From: Neptunitalea chrysea
GTDB taxonomy: Bacteria > Bacteroidota > Bacteroidia > Flavobacteriales > Flavobacteriaceae
Length of the DNA: 64,000 nucleotides
Reading direction: 5' to 3'
Assembly: GCF_027924145.1 (NCBI RefSeq)
Contig: NZ_BRVP01000003.1
Coordinates: 1 to 64,000, forward strand
Shown here: positions 8,065-16,108 of the stretch, piece by piece
Numbering within the stretch: position 1 is the first letter of the stretch
Layout: every line of letters starts with the position of its first letter
Notes under the pieces: model-generated
What the model was told of the DNA's origin: nothing
The model's input: the letters and a program-made list of their open reading frames with translations, nothing else
Databases searched by the model: none
Position numbers and translations under genes: made by a program

Positions 8065-8907
8065 TTATTTTGATATAGAGATACTTATGCCTTTGCCGTT
8101 TCTGTTTCTATGATTGTTTTTTTGCTGTTCTATAAACTGTTTCATTTTCTTTTCACTAATTTCATCATATTCGGTTTGAGTAACCTTTTTTCCTTTGGAA
8201 GGTATTTTTATTTCAAAGTCGTTTTCTTTGCTCAACGTTATTTTGTTACACACAAGTGTTTTATTTCCTTCATGAACTTCGAGAATTAGTCCTGGTAAAC
8301 CTTGATAGTCTTCTGGTCCGTTGCTTACTGGTATTTCAGGAGTGTACCAAGCAGTAAGTGTCTTGGTTTTTTCTACGGTTTTTTCTTCTTCTTCGTTTCC
8401 AAAGGTGAATTGTGTGTGTGTTACCGTAAAGTCAATAGTGGCTTTATAACAAGTATAATTACCTATGGTTTTAGTTTCAGAACCTAATTTCCATTTACGT
8501 GTAGTAAGGGTATCTTTTATTAAAAATAGTTTTCCCATTAACTCGGTTTGGTTTACAAACTTGTTTTCTTTTACATTTTTATATAACAAGTCACCTCCTC
8601 CCGAAGAGCTTATAAATACAGCACCAACACCGCCCACATTACTGCTTGCAGGAGTGGGAGTATCTAGTTGTTCCTCTTGTTTGTATATAGACTCAGTTGG
8701 GGTAAAGGTTAGGGTGTACTCTTTTTGAGACAGGCTCTTAAGTTGCGCATCTATTGCTTGTCGCATTTTGTTAGTCATTTTTGCGTTGGTGGTAGAGTCA
8801 AAAGAGATACTCGCTTTAACATGTTCAAGATAGGTAGCTTCCCCTTGTTGAGCTATAGCTGATGCACATGTAAATGTGCTTATCAGTAATCCAAGAAAAT
8901 AGTTCAT
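8065..8907 (-). CDS. GLPGLI family exported protein
   Basis: A 280-residue protein of the Bacteroidota-specific GLPGLI family, named for a motif seen here in DYQGLPGLILEVHEG (about residues 203-217). Residues 1-19 form a signal peptide ending in a probable AIA-QQ cleavage site. The family is predicted to be periplasmic and has no known biochemical role; paralogues are often encoded near two-component systems or TonB receptors. Here it is divergent from a histidine kinase/response regulator pair, separated by 121 bases that contain a three-copy GTTAAC repeat, so it may be a target of that system. The C-terminus is basic (NNHRNRNGKG). Family call is firm, role unknown. Confidence 0.88.
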   Translation of the reverse strand: MNYFLGLLISTFTCASAIAQQGEATYLEHVKASISFDSTTNAKMTNKMRQAIDAQLKSLSQKEYTLTFTPTESIYKQEEQLDTPTPASSNVGGVGAVFISSSGGGDLLYKNVKENKFVNQTELMGKLFLIKDTLTTRKWKLGSETKTIGNYTCYKATIDFTVTHTQFTFGNEEEEKTVEKTKTLTAWYTPEIPVSNGPEDYQGLPGLILEVHEGNKTLVCNKITLSKENDFEIKIPSKGKKVTQTEYDEISEKKMKQFIEQQKNNHRNRNGKGISISISK

Positions 8908-8963
8908 AACTGTTCGTTTTTCAATTTGATGTAGTAAATATCTAATTGTTTTTCTGCTTTAAT

Positions 8964-8990
8964 GGTTAACCAGTGTTAACTAGTGTTAAC
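8964..8990. promoter_or_regulatory. Three GTTAAC sites with 10-bp period
   Basis: The palindrome GTTAAC occurs at 8965-8970, 8975-8980 and 8985-8990, exactly ten bases apart, with GTG before the last two. Phased direct repeats of about ten bases are the usual kind of site for OmpR-family regulators. They lie between the GLPGLI gene and the kinase gene, ending about 38 bases before the kinase start codon. Likely binding site for the regulator encoded at 10533-11225. Confidence 0.55.
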
Positions 8991-9028
8991 CGATAAAATA
9001 ATGCTTTTAAAAACTGTATTTTTGAGGT

Positions 9029-10540
9029 ATGAACAATCGAAAATACAAATACATACTATATATCATTGTGATAACCATAATGGTAACTTTGGTTGTTCAG
9101 GCGTATTGGAATTATAAAAATTATCTGGTTAATAAAGATAATTTTAAAACCGAAATGCAGGAGGTTTTAGATAATGCTTTAGAAAAGTATTACATAAACA
9201 TAGTAAGGAAAAAAGATATTTCGTTGGTGGCATCAACTCATAAATTTGTACAGATAGAAGGCGATGTGCATGTTGCTGAAGAAGCAGAGATAGATAAGTT
9301 TTCTAATCAGTTTACAGATAGTATAGAGTTTCAATTAAAACAAGCAAAATCACCGAATACAATTTTTAAGATTCACGATAATTTAATGGGGGCAAAAGAA
9401 GGAGCTGATATAGGCGATTTTTTAGAGGATAGTCTTCGGCTAAACCCCAATCAAATAAGCAGTGTAAGTGTTTTTAAAAACGATACCATTAAAGACAATC
9501 TACAACAGCGTATTACTTCTATTTTTATTTCATTTCAGGAAGATACCATCAATTTTCAAAAATTAGATACGTTACTACGTGCTGAATTAGATAGCAGAGA
9601 TTTTCACTTTCCTTATGCTATTACTCAGTTTAAAAAGGATACGGTGTACAGAACATTTAATGCAGGTGTGGTAGATGAATCCTTTTTAAAAGCGAAATCA
9701 CAATCGAACTATATAGATGAGGGAGAAGCAATGGAAATAGCGTTCCCTAATGCTAGAGGTATTATTTTGAAATATAGTTTTTTGGGTATTTTTATTTCGG
9801 TGCTATTGGCATTGGTTATTATAGGGAGCTTGTTTTATCTGTTGCGGATTATAAAAGATCAAAAAGAACTTTCAGAAATTAAAGACGACTTTCTAAGTAA
9901 TATAACCCATGAATTTAAAACGCCAATAGCTACGATACATGCAGCCCTAGAAGGGATGGATACCTTTAATGCCCTAGATGATGCTGCTAGGGCAAAAAGA
10001 TATGTGCAGCGGTCACGTGTACAGTTGGAAAAATTGAGTGAGATGGTAGAGAAGATTCTTGAAACCGCAACCTTAGAGAGCTCTTCTATAAAGGTAACCA
10101 AAGAAGAGATGTGTATAAACACCCTTATACGCTCTATTCTAGGTGATTTTAGAAGTAATGGAGGTGATAAAGTATGGGATGTGACATTACCTGAAGAAGA
10201 AATATTGATTTTTGCCGATACGTTTCATTTAGAAAATGCCATAGGAAATATACTAGATAATGCTGTCAAATATGGAGGAAAACGGATTACTATAAAATTA
10301 CTTAAAGAAGATACTTTGCGAATTGTGATAGCTGATAATGGATGCGGTTTAACCAAGGATCAGGCTACGCGGATTTTTGAGAAATTTTATCGGGTTCCCA
10401 CGGGTAACATTCATAATGTTAAGGGGTATGGTATAGGTTTGTACTATACTAAAAATATTATTGAAAAACACAATGGAACTGTAGCTGTTAGAATAGGTTC
10501 GGGAATTACAACATTTGAAATACGGTTGCCTTATGAGTGA
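9029..10540 (+). CDS. Membrane sensor histidine kinase (OmpR-system partner)
   Basis: A 503-residue sensor kinase. A transmembrane helix at about 7-26, a periplasmic domain of about 220 residues and a second helix at about 250-273 are followed by the kinase core: phospho-acceptor His294 in ITHEFKTP, N-box NAIGNILDNAVKYGG, G1 DNGCGL, F-box EKFYR and G2 GYGIGL. No HAMP domain is apparent; the second helix leads almost directly to the dimerisation helices. The periplasmic sensing region is not recognised. The stop overlaps the start of the response regulator by 8 bases, so the pair is co-translated. A TATTTTTG box (9017-9024) lies so close to the ATG that it would give an almost leaderless message. 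Confidence 0.9.
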   Translation: MNNRKYKYILYIIVITIMVTLVVQAYWNYKNYLVNKDNFKTEMQEVLDNALEKYYINIVRKKDISLVASTHKFVQIEGDVHVAEEAEIDKFSNQFTDSIEFQLKQAKSPNTIFKIHDNLMGAKEGADIGDFLEDSLRLNPNQISSVSVFKNDTIKDNLQQRITSIFISFQEDTINFQKLDTLLRAELDSRDFHFPYAITQFKKDTVYRTFNAGVVDESFLKAKSQSNYIDEGEAMEIAFPNARGIILKYSFLGIFISVLLALVIIGSLFYLLRIIKDQKELSEIKDDFLSNITHEFKTPIATIHAALEGMDTFNALDDAARAKRYVQRSRVQLEKLSEMVEKILETATLESSSIKVTKEEMCINTLIRSILGDFRSNGGDKVWDVTLPEEEILIFADTFHLENAIGNILDNAVKYGGKRITIKLLKEDTLRIVIADNGCGLTKDQATRIFEKFYRVPTGNIHNVKGYGIGLYYTKNIIEKHNGTVAVRIGSGITTFEIRLPYE

Positions 10541-11225
10541 TAAAATAAAAATACTGTTGGCCGAGGATGAAGAAGTACTCGCCGAAATAGTAAAGGAAAG
10601 CTTAGAAACCAGAGATTTTAATGTAGTGTTGTGTGCAAATGGAGAAGAGGTATTAAAGGCTTATGCCGAATACCAGCCAGAATTACTAGTGCTGGATGTA
10701 ATGATGCCTCTAAAAGATGGTTTTACAGTGGCTAAAGAAATACGAAATTTAGATGAAAAAATTCCTATTATTTTTTTAACGGCAAAATCACAAACACAAG
10801 ATGTAGTTGCTGGTTTTTCTATTGGCGGAAACGATTATTTGAAAAAGCCTTTTAGTATGGAAGAGCTGATTGTTCGTATCCATAATTTACTTAACTATAC
10901 TAAAAAAGCGATGTTGGAAGAGGTGCACGAGGGAATTGCTATAGGGACGTATACCTTTGATGTTGCTAAGCAAGAACTACGTTATGGGGGTGAAGATAAG
11001 GTGGTGCTTACCCATAAAGAAACACAGTTGCTTTTTCATTTGGTGAGCCATAAGAACGAGTTGCTGGAGCGGTCTTATATTTTGAATGAACTTTGGGGCG
11101 CAGATGATTTTTTTACAGCCCGTAGTATGGATGTGTATATCACTAAGTTACGTAAGCGGTTAAAGCAAGATGGAAAAATTAAAATACTGAATGTTAGAGG
11201 TTTGGGGTATAAGTTGATTTGTTGA
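10533..11225 (+). CDS. OmpR-family response regulator
   Basis: A 230-residue transcription factor with a receiver domain (acidic pocket Glu11-Asp12, phospho-acceptor Asp55 in LDVMMPLKDG, conserved Lys in KKPFS) and a winged-helix DNA-binding domain (about 130-228, ending NVRGLGYKLIC). The frame opens 18 bases earlier, but ATG at 10533 overlaps the kinase stop (ATGAGTGA) and gives the canonical start MSDKIKILLAEDEE, so it is preferred. Partner of the preceding kinase. The phased GTTAAC repeats at 8964-8990 are a plausible self-regulatory target. Resembles RprY-like regulators of Bacteroidota, but an exact name is not assigned. Confidence 0.92.
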   Translation: MSDKIKILLAEDEEVLAEIVKESLETRDFNVVLCANGEEVLKAYAEYQPELLVLDVMMPLKDGFTVAKEIRNLDEKIPIIFLTAKSQTQDVVAGFSIGGNDYLKKPFSMEELIVRIHNLLNYTKKAMLEEVHEGIAIGTYTFDVAKQELRYGGEDKVVLTHKETQLLFHLVSHKNELLERSYILNELWGADDFFTARSMDVYITKLRKRLKQDGKIKILNVRGLGYKLIC

Positions 11226-11319
11226 TTATAAAACTTATAAACATTTGGTAATGTTTTTTTAACTTTTATTTGAAATTATAGTATGATTGTAGAATTTTAC
11301 GCTTTAACAACGCAACGCA

Positions 11320-12417
11320 ATGAAAATAGGAATTCCAAAGGAAATTAAAAACAATGAGAACAGGGTAGGTATGACACCTGCAGGGGTTTTTGAACTAATT
11401 AAAAACAATCATACGGTATATGTACAATCAACCGCAGGCGAAGGCAGCGGTTTTTTTGATGCCGATTATGAAAGTGTTGGGGCTACAATTTTACCAACTA
11501 TTCAGGATGTATATGCTGAAAGTGATATGATTGTTAAGGTGAAAGAACCAATTGAAGAGGAGTATGATTTAATAAAGCCAAATCAGGTTCTGTTTACATA
11601 TTTCCATTTTGCTTCTAGCGAAGCACTTACATTGGCTATGCTAAAAAGCAATGCAGTGTGTATTGCTTATGAAACGGTGGAGGATGAGGAAGGTACCTTG
11701 CCATTACTAACGCCTATGTCTGAAGTGGCTGGTAGAATGGCTATTCAGCAAGGGGCTAAGTATCTTGAAAAACCTATTAAAGGTAAAGGGATTTTATTAG
11801 GTGGTGTACCAGGTGTGCCTCCGGGTAAAGTTTTAATACTAGGTGCCGGTGTAGTGGGTATTCAGGCTGCTAAAATGGCAGCAGGCTTAGGGGCTCATGT
11901 AACTATTTTAGATGTGAACATGAAGCGTTTGAGATATGTAAACGATATTATGCCAAGCCATGTAATTACTGAGTTTTCTAGTGAGTATAATATTCGTAAG
12001 CATATCAAAACCCACGATTTAATTGTAGGAGGGGTGCTTATTAAAGGAGCAAAAGCACCTAAACTAATTACCAGAGATATGTTGAAAGATATGCATCCGG
12101 GTGCTGTGATTGTAGATGTAGCGGTTGACCAAGGTGGATGTATTGAAACAACCAAACCTACTACGCACGAAGACCCTACTTATATTATTGATGATGTAGT
12201 ACACTATTGTGTAGCTAATATGCCTGGTGCTGTACCATATACTTCTACAGTAGCGTTAACCAATGTAACGTTGCCATATATTTTAAAACTGGCTAACAAA
12301 GGTTGGGAAGTAGCTTGTGATGAAGATAAGCTTCTGGCAAAAGGATTAAATATTGTAAAAGGTACGTGTGTTTTAGAGGAAATTGAGGAAGCCTTTGGGT
12401 GGAATGTTTCTTGTTAA
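11320..12417 (+). CDS. ald: Alanine dehydrogenase
   Basis: A 365-residue NAD-dependent L-alanine dehydrogenase (EC 1.4.1.1), interconverting alanine with pyruvate plus ammonia in the cytosol. The N-terminus MKIGIPKEIKNNENRV is characteristic of the family, as are the VKVKEP pyruvate-binding segment, the FTYFHFA block with a conserved His, and the Rossmann fold VLILGAGVVGIQAA followed by DVNMKRL. VDVAVDQGGCIETTKPTTH is another conserved family segment. Length is slightly short of the usual ~370. It stands alone with a strong terminator behind it. Close relatives are the alanine dehydrogenase/PNT domain of transhydrogenase, but the size and N-terminus favour Ald. Confidence 0.94.
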   Translation: MKIGIPKEIKNNENRVGMTPAGVFELIKNNHTVYVQSTAGEGSGFFDADYESVGATILPTIQDVYAESDMIVKVKEPIEEEYDLIKPNQVLFTYFHFASSEALTLAMLKSNAVCIAYETVEDEEGTLPLLTPMSEVAGRMAIQQGAKYLEKPIKGKGILLGGVPGVPPGKVLILGAGVVGIQAAKMAAGLGAHVTILDVNMKRLRYVNDIMPSHVITEFSSEYNIRKHIKTHDLIVGGVLIKGAKAPKLITRDMLKDMHPGAVIVDVAVDQGGCIETTKPTTHEDPTYIIDDVVHYCVANMPGAVPYTSTVALTNVTLPYILKLANKGWEVACDEDKLLAKGLNIVKGTCVLEEIEEAFGWNVSC

Positions 12418-12440
12418 TGTTACAATAGATTTACGGTATA

Positions 12441-12482
12441 AAAAATCGCACCAAATAATTAAAAGTAGTTGGTGCGATTTTT
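12441..12482 (+). terminator. Terminator after alanine dehydrogenase
   Basis: A perfect 14-bp stem, AAAAATCGCACCAA (12441-12454) with TTGGTGCGATTTTT (12469-12482), around a 14-base loop. The A/T ends let it work in both directions, also for the lipoprotein gene ending at 12515. Confidence 0.88.
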
Positions 12483-12514
12483 GATGTTATACTCCGTAAA
12501 GGGTGTAAATTATT

Positions 12515-12907
12515 TTACTGAAAATCTTCTTCGTTTATTTCATAAATATATTCATAATCGTGTTTAGAGGGGTTATTAACGCTCCAATACTCGTCAATAT
12601 TGTAGATATTTTTACCGGGCGTATCCTCTTTATATACTTTGAGTATGTTGTTTGAAAAATCGGTAATGTATATAGAATCATACAGAGCCATATATAATAT
12701 AGATCCTCCCCCCATATCGCAGTATTTAGATCCAAAAGGTATTTTAGAGTCTTGATAAATGTTTTTAAAAATAATCGTATCCTGACTTACAAAATATATA
12801 TTAACATTAGTTTCACTATAATTAGCAAGATGGAAACTTGAGCATTTTTCGGGATCACATCCAGTTAATAATGTTACCAAGCAACTAATAAGAAATATTT
12901 TTTTCAT
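12515..12907 (-). CDS. Hypothetical lipoprotein
   Basis: A 130-residue protein starting with a lipoprotein signal (MKKIFLISCLVTLLTGC; lipobox LLTGC with Cys17). The mature part has no motif I recognise; it has alternating hydrophobic patches that suggest beta strands, two more cysteines (in KCSSF and KYCDMGGG) and an acidic, Tyr-rich C-terminus. It follows the HExxH lipoprotein by 18 bases on the same strand, so the two are probably co-transcribed and may work together at the envelope. Function unknown. Confidence 0.7.
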   Translation of the reverse strand: MKKIFLISCLVTLLTGCDPEKCSSFHLANYSETNVNIYFVSQDTIIFKNIYQDSKIPFGSKYCDMGGGSILYMALYDSIYITDFSNNILKVYKEDTPGKNIYNIDEYWSVNNPSKHDYEYIYEINEEDFQ

Positions 12908-12925
12908 GTATGTAAACTATTAATA

Positions 12926-13633
12926 TTAATCCCAATAATAAGCTTCAAATAGATTTCGTAAATCTGTTTCATCTAAATTTCCATTTTCACTTAGTAACCG
13001 GTCTCTTAATTTTTGTGGTGAGGTTACATCACTGTCCATAGCATTATAGATGTTTTGATATGTATAGCCACTAACATTGTCTCTGTATCCTGTTCGTACC
13101 CAGTCTGCTTGGGTATCGGTAATATCTAATATGATACCTGCTGGAATCCAGCCTCTCCAATTATATATTGGAGTTCCATATCTGACTACATCTGCATTAC
13201 TTGGTTTCTGCACTGGATCAAAATTTTCAAATCCATTAATAGAAATAATCCCATTTGTACTCCCAAACTCCTGTAAAGTTAAAAAATACCCTATATGATA
13301 TCCCCATGCTTCTCCTAAAGCTACATATTCATTGTTCATACCATGTCCGTCTCCATAAGCTCCGTAGGTGATAATATAGTTAATATATTTTATCCAATAG
13401 CTACTTCCTACTTTTTTAAAGTGTGATGCATGTCCAAGCTCATGAAATGTGGTTTCAAATACACCATCGGTACCTTGACTTGCATTTGCTTTCTTCATGT
13501 TTCTCACAGTATAAGGATTAGCTGTGTTAGTAGCTCTTGCGTAGTTGGGAGCGGCTTCGGCATTTGCTGTGCTATTTATAAAATTTATGTCTTCTTTTTC
13601 GCAAGAAACACAACTAAGGTAGGTGGCTATCAT
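12926..13633 (-). CDS. HExxH metalloprotease-like lipoprotein, start frameshifted
   Basis: A 235-residue reading frame with a zinc-protease signature HELGHASH (His64, Glu65, His68) and a downstream Glu in EYVALGEAWG that could be the third ligand, so probably a gluzincin-like metallohydrolase of the outer membrane or periplasm. The N-terminus MIATYLSCVSCEKED is half a lipoprotein signal. An ATG at 13668-13666 would supply the missing basic part, but seven A residues (13655-13661) put it out of frame and it hits TAG; with eight A residues the protein would begin MLQKKLVRLGWLMIATYLSC, a good lipoprotein signal. The region before the HExxH is short for a peptidase, so the gene may also be reduced. 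Family unassigned. Confidence 0.6.
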   Translation of the reverse strand: MIATYLSCVSCEKEDINFINSTANAEAAPNYARATNTANPYTVRNMKKANASQGTDGVFETTFHELGHASHFKKVGSSYWIKYINYIITYGAYGDGHGMNNEYVALGEAWGYHIGYFLTLQEFGSTNGIISINGFENFDPVQKPSNADVVRYGTPIYNWRGWIPAGIILDITDTQADWVRTGYRDNVSGYTYQNIYNAMDSDVTSPQKLRDRLLSENGNLDETDLRNLFEAYYWD

Positions 13634-13914
13634 GAGCCATCCTAAACGGACTAATTTTTTTGTAACATAATTTATTTTTTAAGTTGTTGTTACGTATAAA
13701 AATAAGATTGTGTTTTTTATAAATGGGAGTTTTAATGTTACTTAATTGTAAGTATATTGTTTTTTTACATGCGTGTAATAACTTTAAAGAGTTATAAGTT
13801 TATCAAATTTTAATGTTAAACTTTGATACTGTTTACTTTGTGTTACCTGTCAAAATTACTATTTTTATGTTTGGCTTGTTTTTTTGATATTTTTATTAAA
13901 AAAACAGCCTGAAT

Positions 13915-14619
13915 ATGGGAATTTATGGATATTATTTACTGTTAGGGGCAATAGCCCTAATAAGTATGATGGTAAGTGGAAAGCTTAAGAGTAAATTTGC
14001 TTACTATTCTAAAGTACATTTGCGCAACGGGATGAGTGGTGCCGAGATTGCAGAAAAAATGCTGGCAGATCATGGCATATATGATGTTAAGGTAATAAGT
14101 ACAACAGGAAGCCTTACAGACCACTACAATCCGGCTAATAAAACTGTAAACTTATCAGAAGCTGTATACAATCAGCGTAATGCTGCTGCGGCTGCGGTTG
14201 CGGCACACGAATGTGGACACGCAGTTCAGCATGCTCAGGCGTATGAATGGTTAGGACTACGATCTAAATTAGTACCTATTGTAAGTGCTACTTCCGGAAT
14301 GTCGCAATGGTTGGTGTTTGGAGGGTTTATTTTAGGTGCTGCTTCACAGTCAGGCATAGGATATCCAATAGCAATTGTAGGACTTGTATTTATGGCTTTG
14401 GCAACGGTATTTAGTTTTATCACCTTGCCTGTTGAGTACGATGCAAGTAACAGAGCGTTGGCTTGGTTGAATAATAAACATATGGTAACCCAACAGGAAT
14501 ATGAGGGAGCAGAGGATGCTTTAAAATGGGCTGCCAGAACGTATGTGGTTGCTGCTATTGGTGCCGTGGCTCAATTAGTATATTGGGCACTACAAGTGTT
14601 TGGAGGTAGAAGAAGTTAA
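13915..14619 (+). CDS. YugP-type membrane zinc metallopeptidase
   Basis: A 234-residue membrane protein of the neutral zinc metallopeptidase family typified by Bacillus YugP. It begins with a hydrophobic segment (about 3-22), carries the zinc site HECGH (His98, Glu99, His102) in VAAHECGHAVQHA, and continues with membrane segments at about 120-140, 143-170 and 207-225. The conserved segments SGAEIAEKML and LPVEYDASNRAL are visible. Substrates are not known. Transcribed alone, followed by a hairpin with a run of T. Family secure. Confidence 0.88.
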   Translation: MGIYGYYLLLGAIALISMMVSGKLKSKFAYYSKVHLRNGMSGAEIAEKMLADHGIYDVKVISTTGSLTDHYNPANKTVNLSEAVYNQRNAAAAAVAAHECGHAVQHAQAYEWLGLRSKLVPIVSATSGMSQWLVFGGFILGAASQSGIGYPIAIVGLVFMALATVFSFITLPVEYDASNRALAWLNNKHMVTQQEYEGAEDALKWAARTYVVAAIGAVAQLVYWALQVFGGRRS

Positions 14620-14651
14620 GAAGCCTTTATTAATTTTGGTTATAAATACAG

Positions 14652-14678
14652 AACGACAGCGAAAGCGGTCGTTTTTTT
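14652..14678 (+). terminator. Terminator after YugP-type peptidase
   Basis: A short hairpin, ACGAC (14653-14657) with GTCGT (14668-14672) plus inner GC pairs, followed by seven T residues in total. Typical rho-independent terminator 33 bases after the stop. Confidence 0.7.
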
Positions 14679-14712
14679 ATGGAGTACTAATTACTTTGTT
14701 TATTTTTACCTT

Positions 14713-15690
14713 ATGATTTTAGTTACTGGAGCTACGGGTATGGTAGGAGCACATTTGCTAGTTAAATTGTTGGAACAAAACCAACAAATACGTGCTATCT
14801 ATAGATCTGAAGAAAAAATAGAAGCGTTGCGTAAAAGTATTTTGTTTGATGATAAACAAGAACAGTTTAATAGGATAGATTGGATTCAGGCAGATATAAG
14901 AGAAGTGCCCGCTTTGGAAAAGGCTTTTGAATGCGTAACTGAGGTATACCATTGTGCCGGACTCATTTCTTTTACCCCGAAAGAATATAGGGCATTAAGA
15001 ACTATTAATATTGAAGGTACTGCCAATGTAGTTAATTTTGCGATAGCGAATAAAGTAGATAGATTATTTTTTATCAGTTCTATTGCAGCGTTAGGACCTG
15101 CTAATAAGGAAGGGTTTGTGGATGAAAAATGTTACTGGAATCAGGAAGAAGATCATAGTATTTATGCGATTACAAAATATGGTGCTGAAATGGAGGTTTG
15201 GAGAGCATCACAGGAAGGAATTCCTGTTATTGTGGTAAATCCAGGTGTTATTTTTGGTACAGGTGTTTACAGCAAGAGTATGGAGGTCTTTGAACGTGTT
15301 AAAAAAGGATTACGATATTATACCTGTGGAGGTAGTGGTTTTGTATCGGTGACAGATGTAATTGATGCACTTTTTTTTCTAAAACAAAAGGAAGCTTATA
15401 ATGAACGTTTTGTATTGGTTTCTGAAAATATGAGTTACAAAGATATGCTAACCGATGTTGCTTCTGCTTTAGGTAAAACACCACCAAATAAAGAAATAGG
15501 TAAAAACATTTTAAATATAGTACGAGTGCTAGACGTTATAAAGGGCGTATTTACCTTAGGTAACAGACAATTTACAAAACTTACAGTAACTTCTTTAGAT
15601 GAGAAAAGTAATTACTCAAGTAGTAAAATAAAAGCATTAGGTTTTACTTTTAAACCTATGAAAGAAGCTATTAAAAGTTGTGCTATTTAA
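14713..15690 (+). CDS. NAD(P)-dependent epimerase/dehydratase (extended SDR)
   Basis: A 325-residue extended short-chain dehydrogenase. The N-terminal nucleotide-binding motif is TGATGMVGAHL (residues 5-15), the strand-4 motif is HCAGLIS, and the catalytic YxxxK appears as YAITKYGAE (Tyr155-Lys159 region) with serines of SSIAAL upstream. Substrate cannot be told; relatives act on nucleotide sugars, flavonoid-like compounds or sterols. Its 3' end overlaps the convergent DUF4296 gene by 8 bases, with no terminator between them. Fold is certain, specificity unknown. Confidence 0.88.
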   Translation: MILVTGATGMVGAHLLVKLLEQNQQIRAIYRSEEKIEALRKSILFDDKQEQFNRIDWIQADIREVPALEKAFECVTEVYHCAGLISFTPKEYRALRTINIEGTANVVNFAIANKVDRLFFISSIAALGPANKEGFVDEKCYWNQEEDHSIYAITKYGAEMEVWRASQEGIPVIVVNPGVIFGTGVYSKSMEVFERVKKGLRYYTCGGSGFVSVTDVIDALFFLKQKEAYNERFVLVSENMSYKDMLTDVASALGKTPPNKEIGKNILNIVRVLDVIKGVFTLGNRQFTKLTVTSLDEKSNYSSSKIKALGFTFKPMKEAIKSCAI

Positions 15691-16108
15691 TAGTTATGTT
15701 AACTGGTTTTTTTTCTTCGGATAGTTGTTTGTTTTTTTCTTTTTGAAGTTCTTTCCTTGCAGCATCAATAGAATCCTGAATTTTATCTACCTGTACTTCA
15801 ATTTTTGCTTTTACTCTTTCATATATTTCACCATATGCTTCTGGGTTTTTTGCAGCATAGTAAACGCTGCTTTTTGCAAATTGCGCACTATCTATTTTGT
15901 ATTTCTTAAAAAGAAACTCTTTAGGGTTTATGTTGTTTTCTTTCAATGAACCGTTTTCTACTGCTTTCATGGCATTTAAAATGCTTAAGTCATAAATGAT
16001 TTTCTCCATCTTATCAGATGGAATAATATTGTCAGGTTCTTTAACCAAATTTTGTTTACAGCTATACAAGCTTGTACAAATACCAATAAGTAGCAGTATT
16101 CTTTTCAT
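15683..16108 (-). CDS. DUF4296 lipoprotein
   Basis: A 141-residue lipoprotein with signal MKRILLLIGICTSLYSC (lipobox Cys17). The mature part opens with the DUF4296 pattern, PDNIIPSDKMEKIIYDLSI, followed by an amphipathic helical region and a highly charged coiled-coil-like tail (about 100-141, rich in Lys, Glu and Gln). The domain is restricted to Bacteroidota and uncharacterised. Its ATG overlaps the stop of the dihydroorotase gene by one base (TAATG), so it is the third gene of a polyprenol-P-mannose synthase/dihydroorotase/DUF4296 operon, an arrangement I recall as common in flavobacteria. Confidence 0.85.
   Translation of the reverse strand: MKRILLLIGICTSLYSCKQNLVKEPDNIIPSDKMEKIIYDLSILNAMKAVENGSLKENNINPKEFLFKKYKIDSAQFAKSSVYYAAKNPEAYGEIYERVKAKIEVQVDKIQDSIDAARKELQKEKNKQLSEEKKPVNITIK

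Noticed and set aside
9017-9024. TATTTTTG as a complete promoter of the kinase operon
   Set aside because: Good -7 match, but no TTG at the right distance and only five bases to the ATG; kept as a remark in the finding on GTTAAC repeats.
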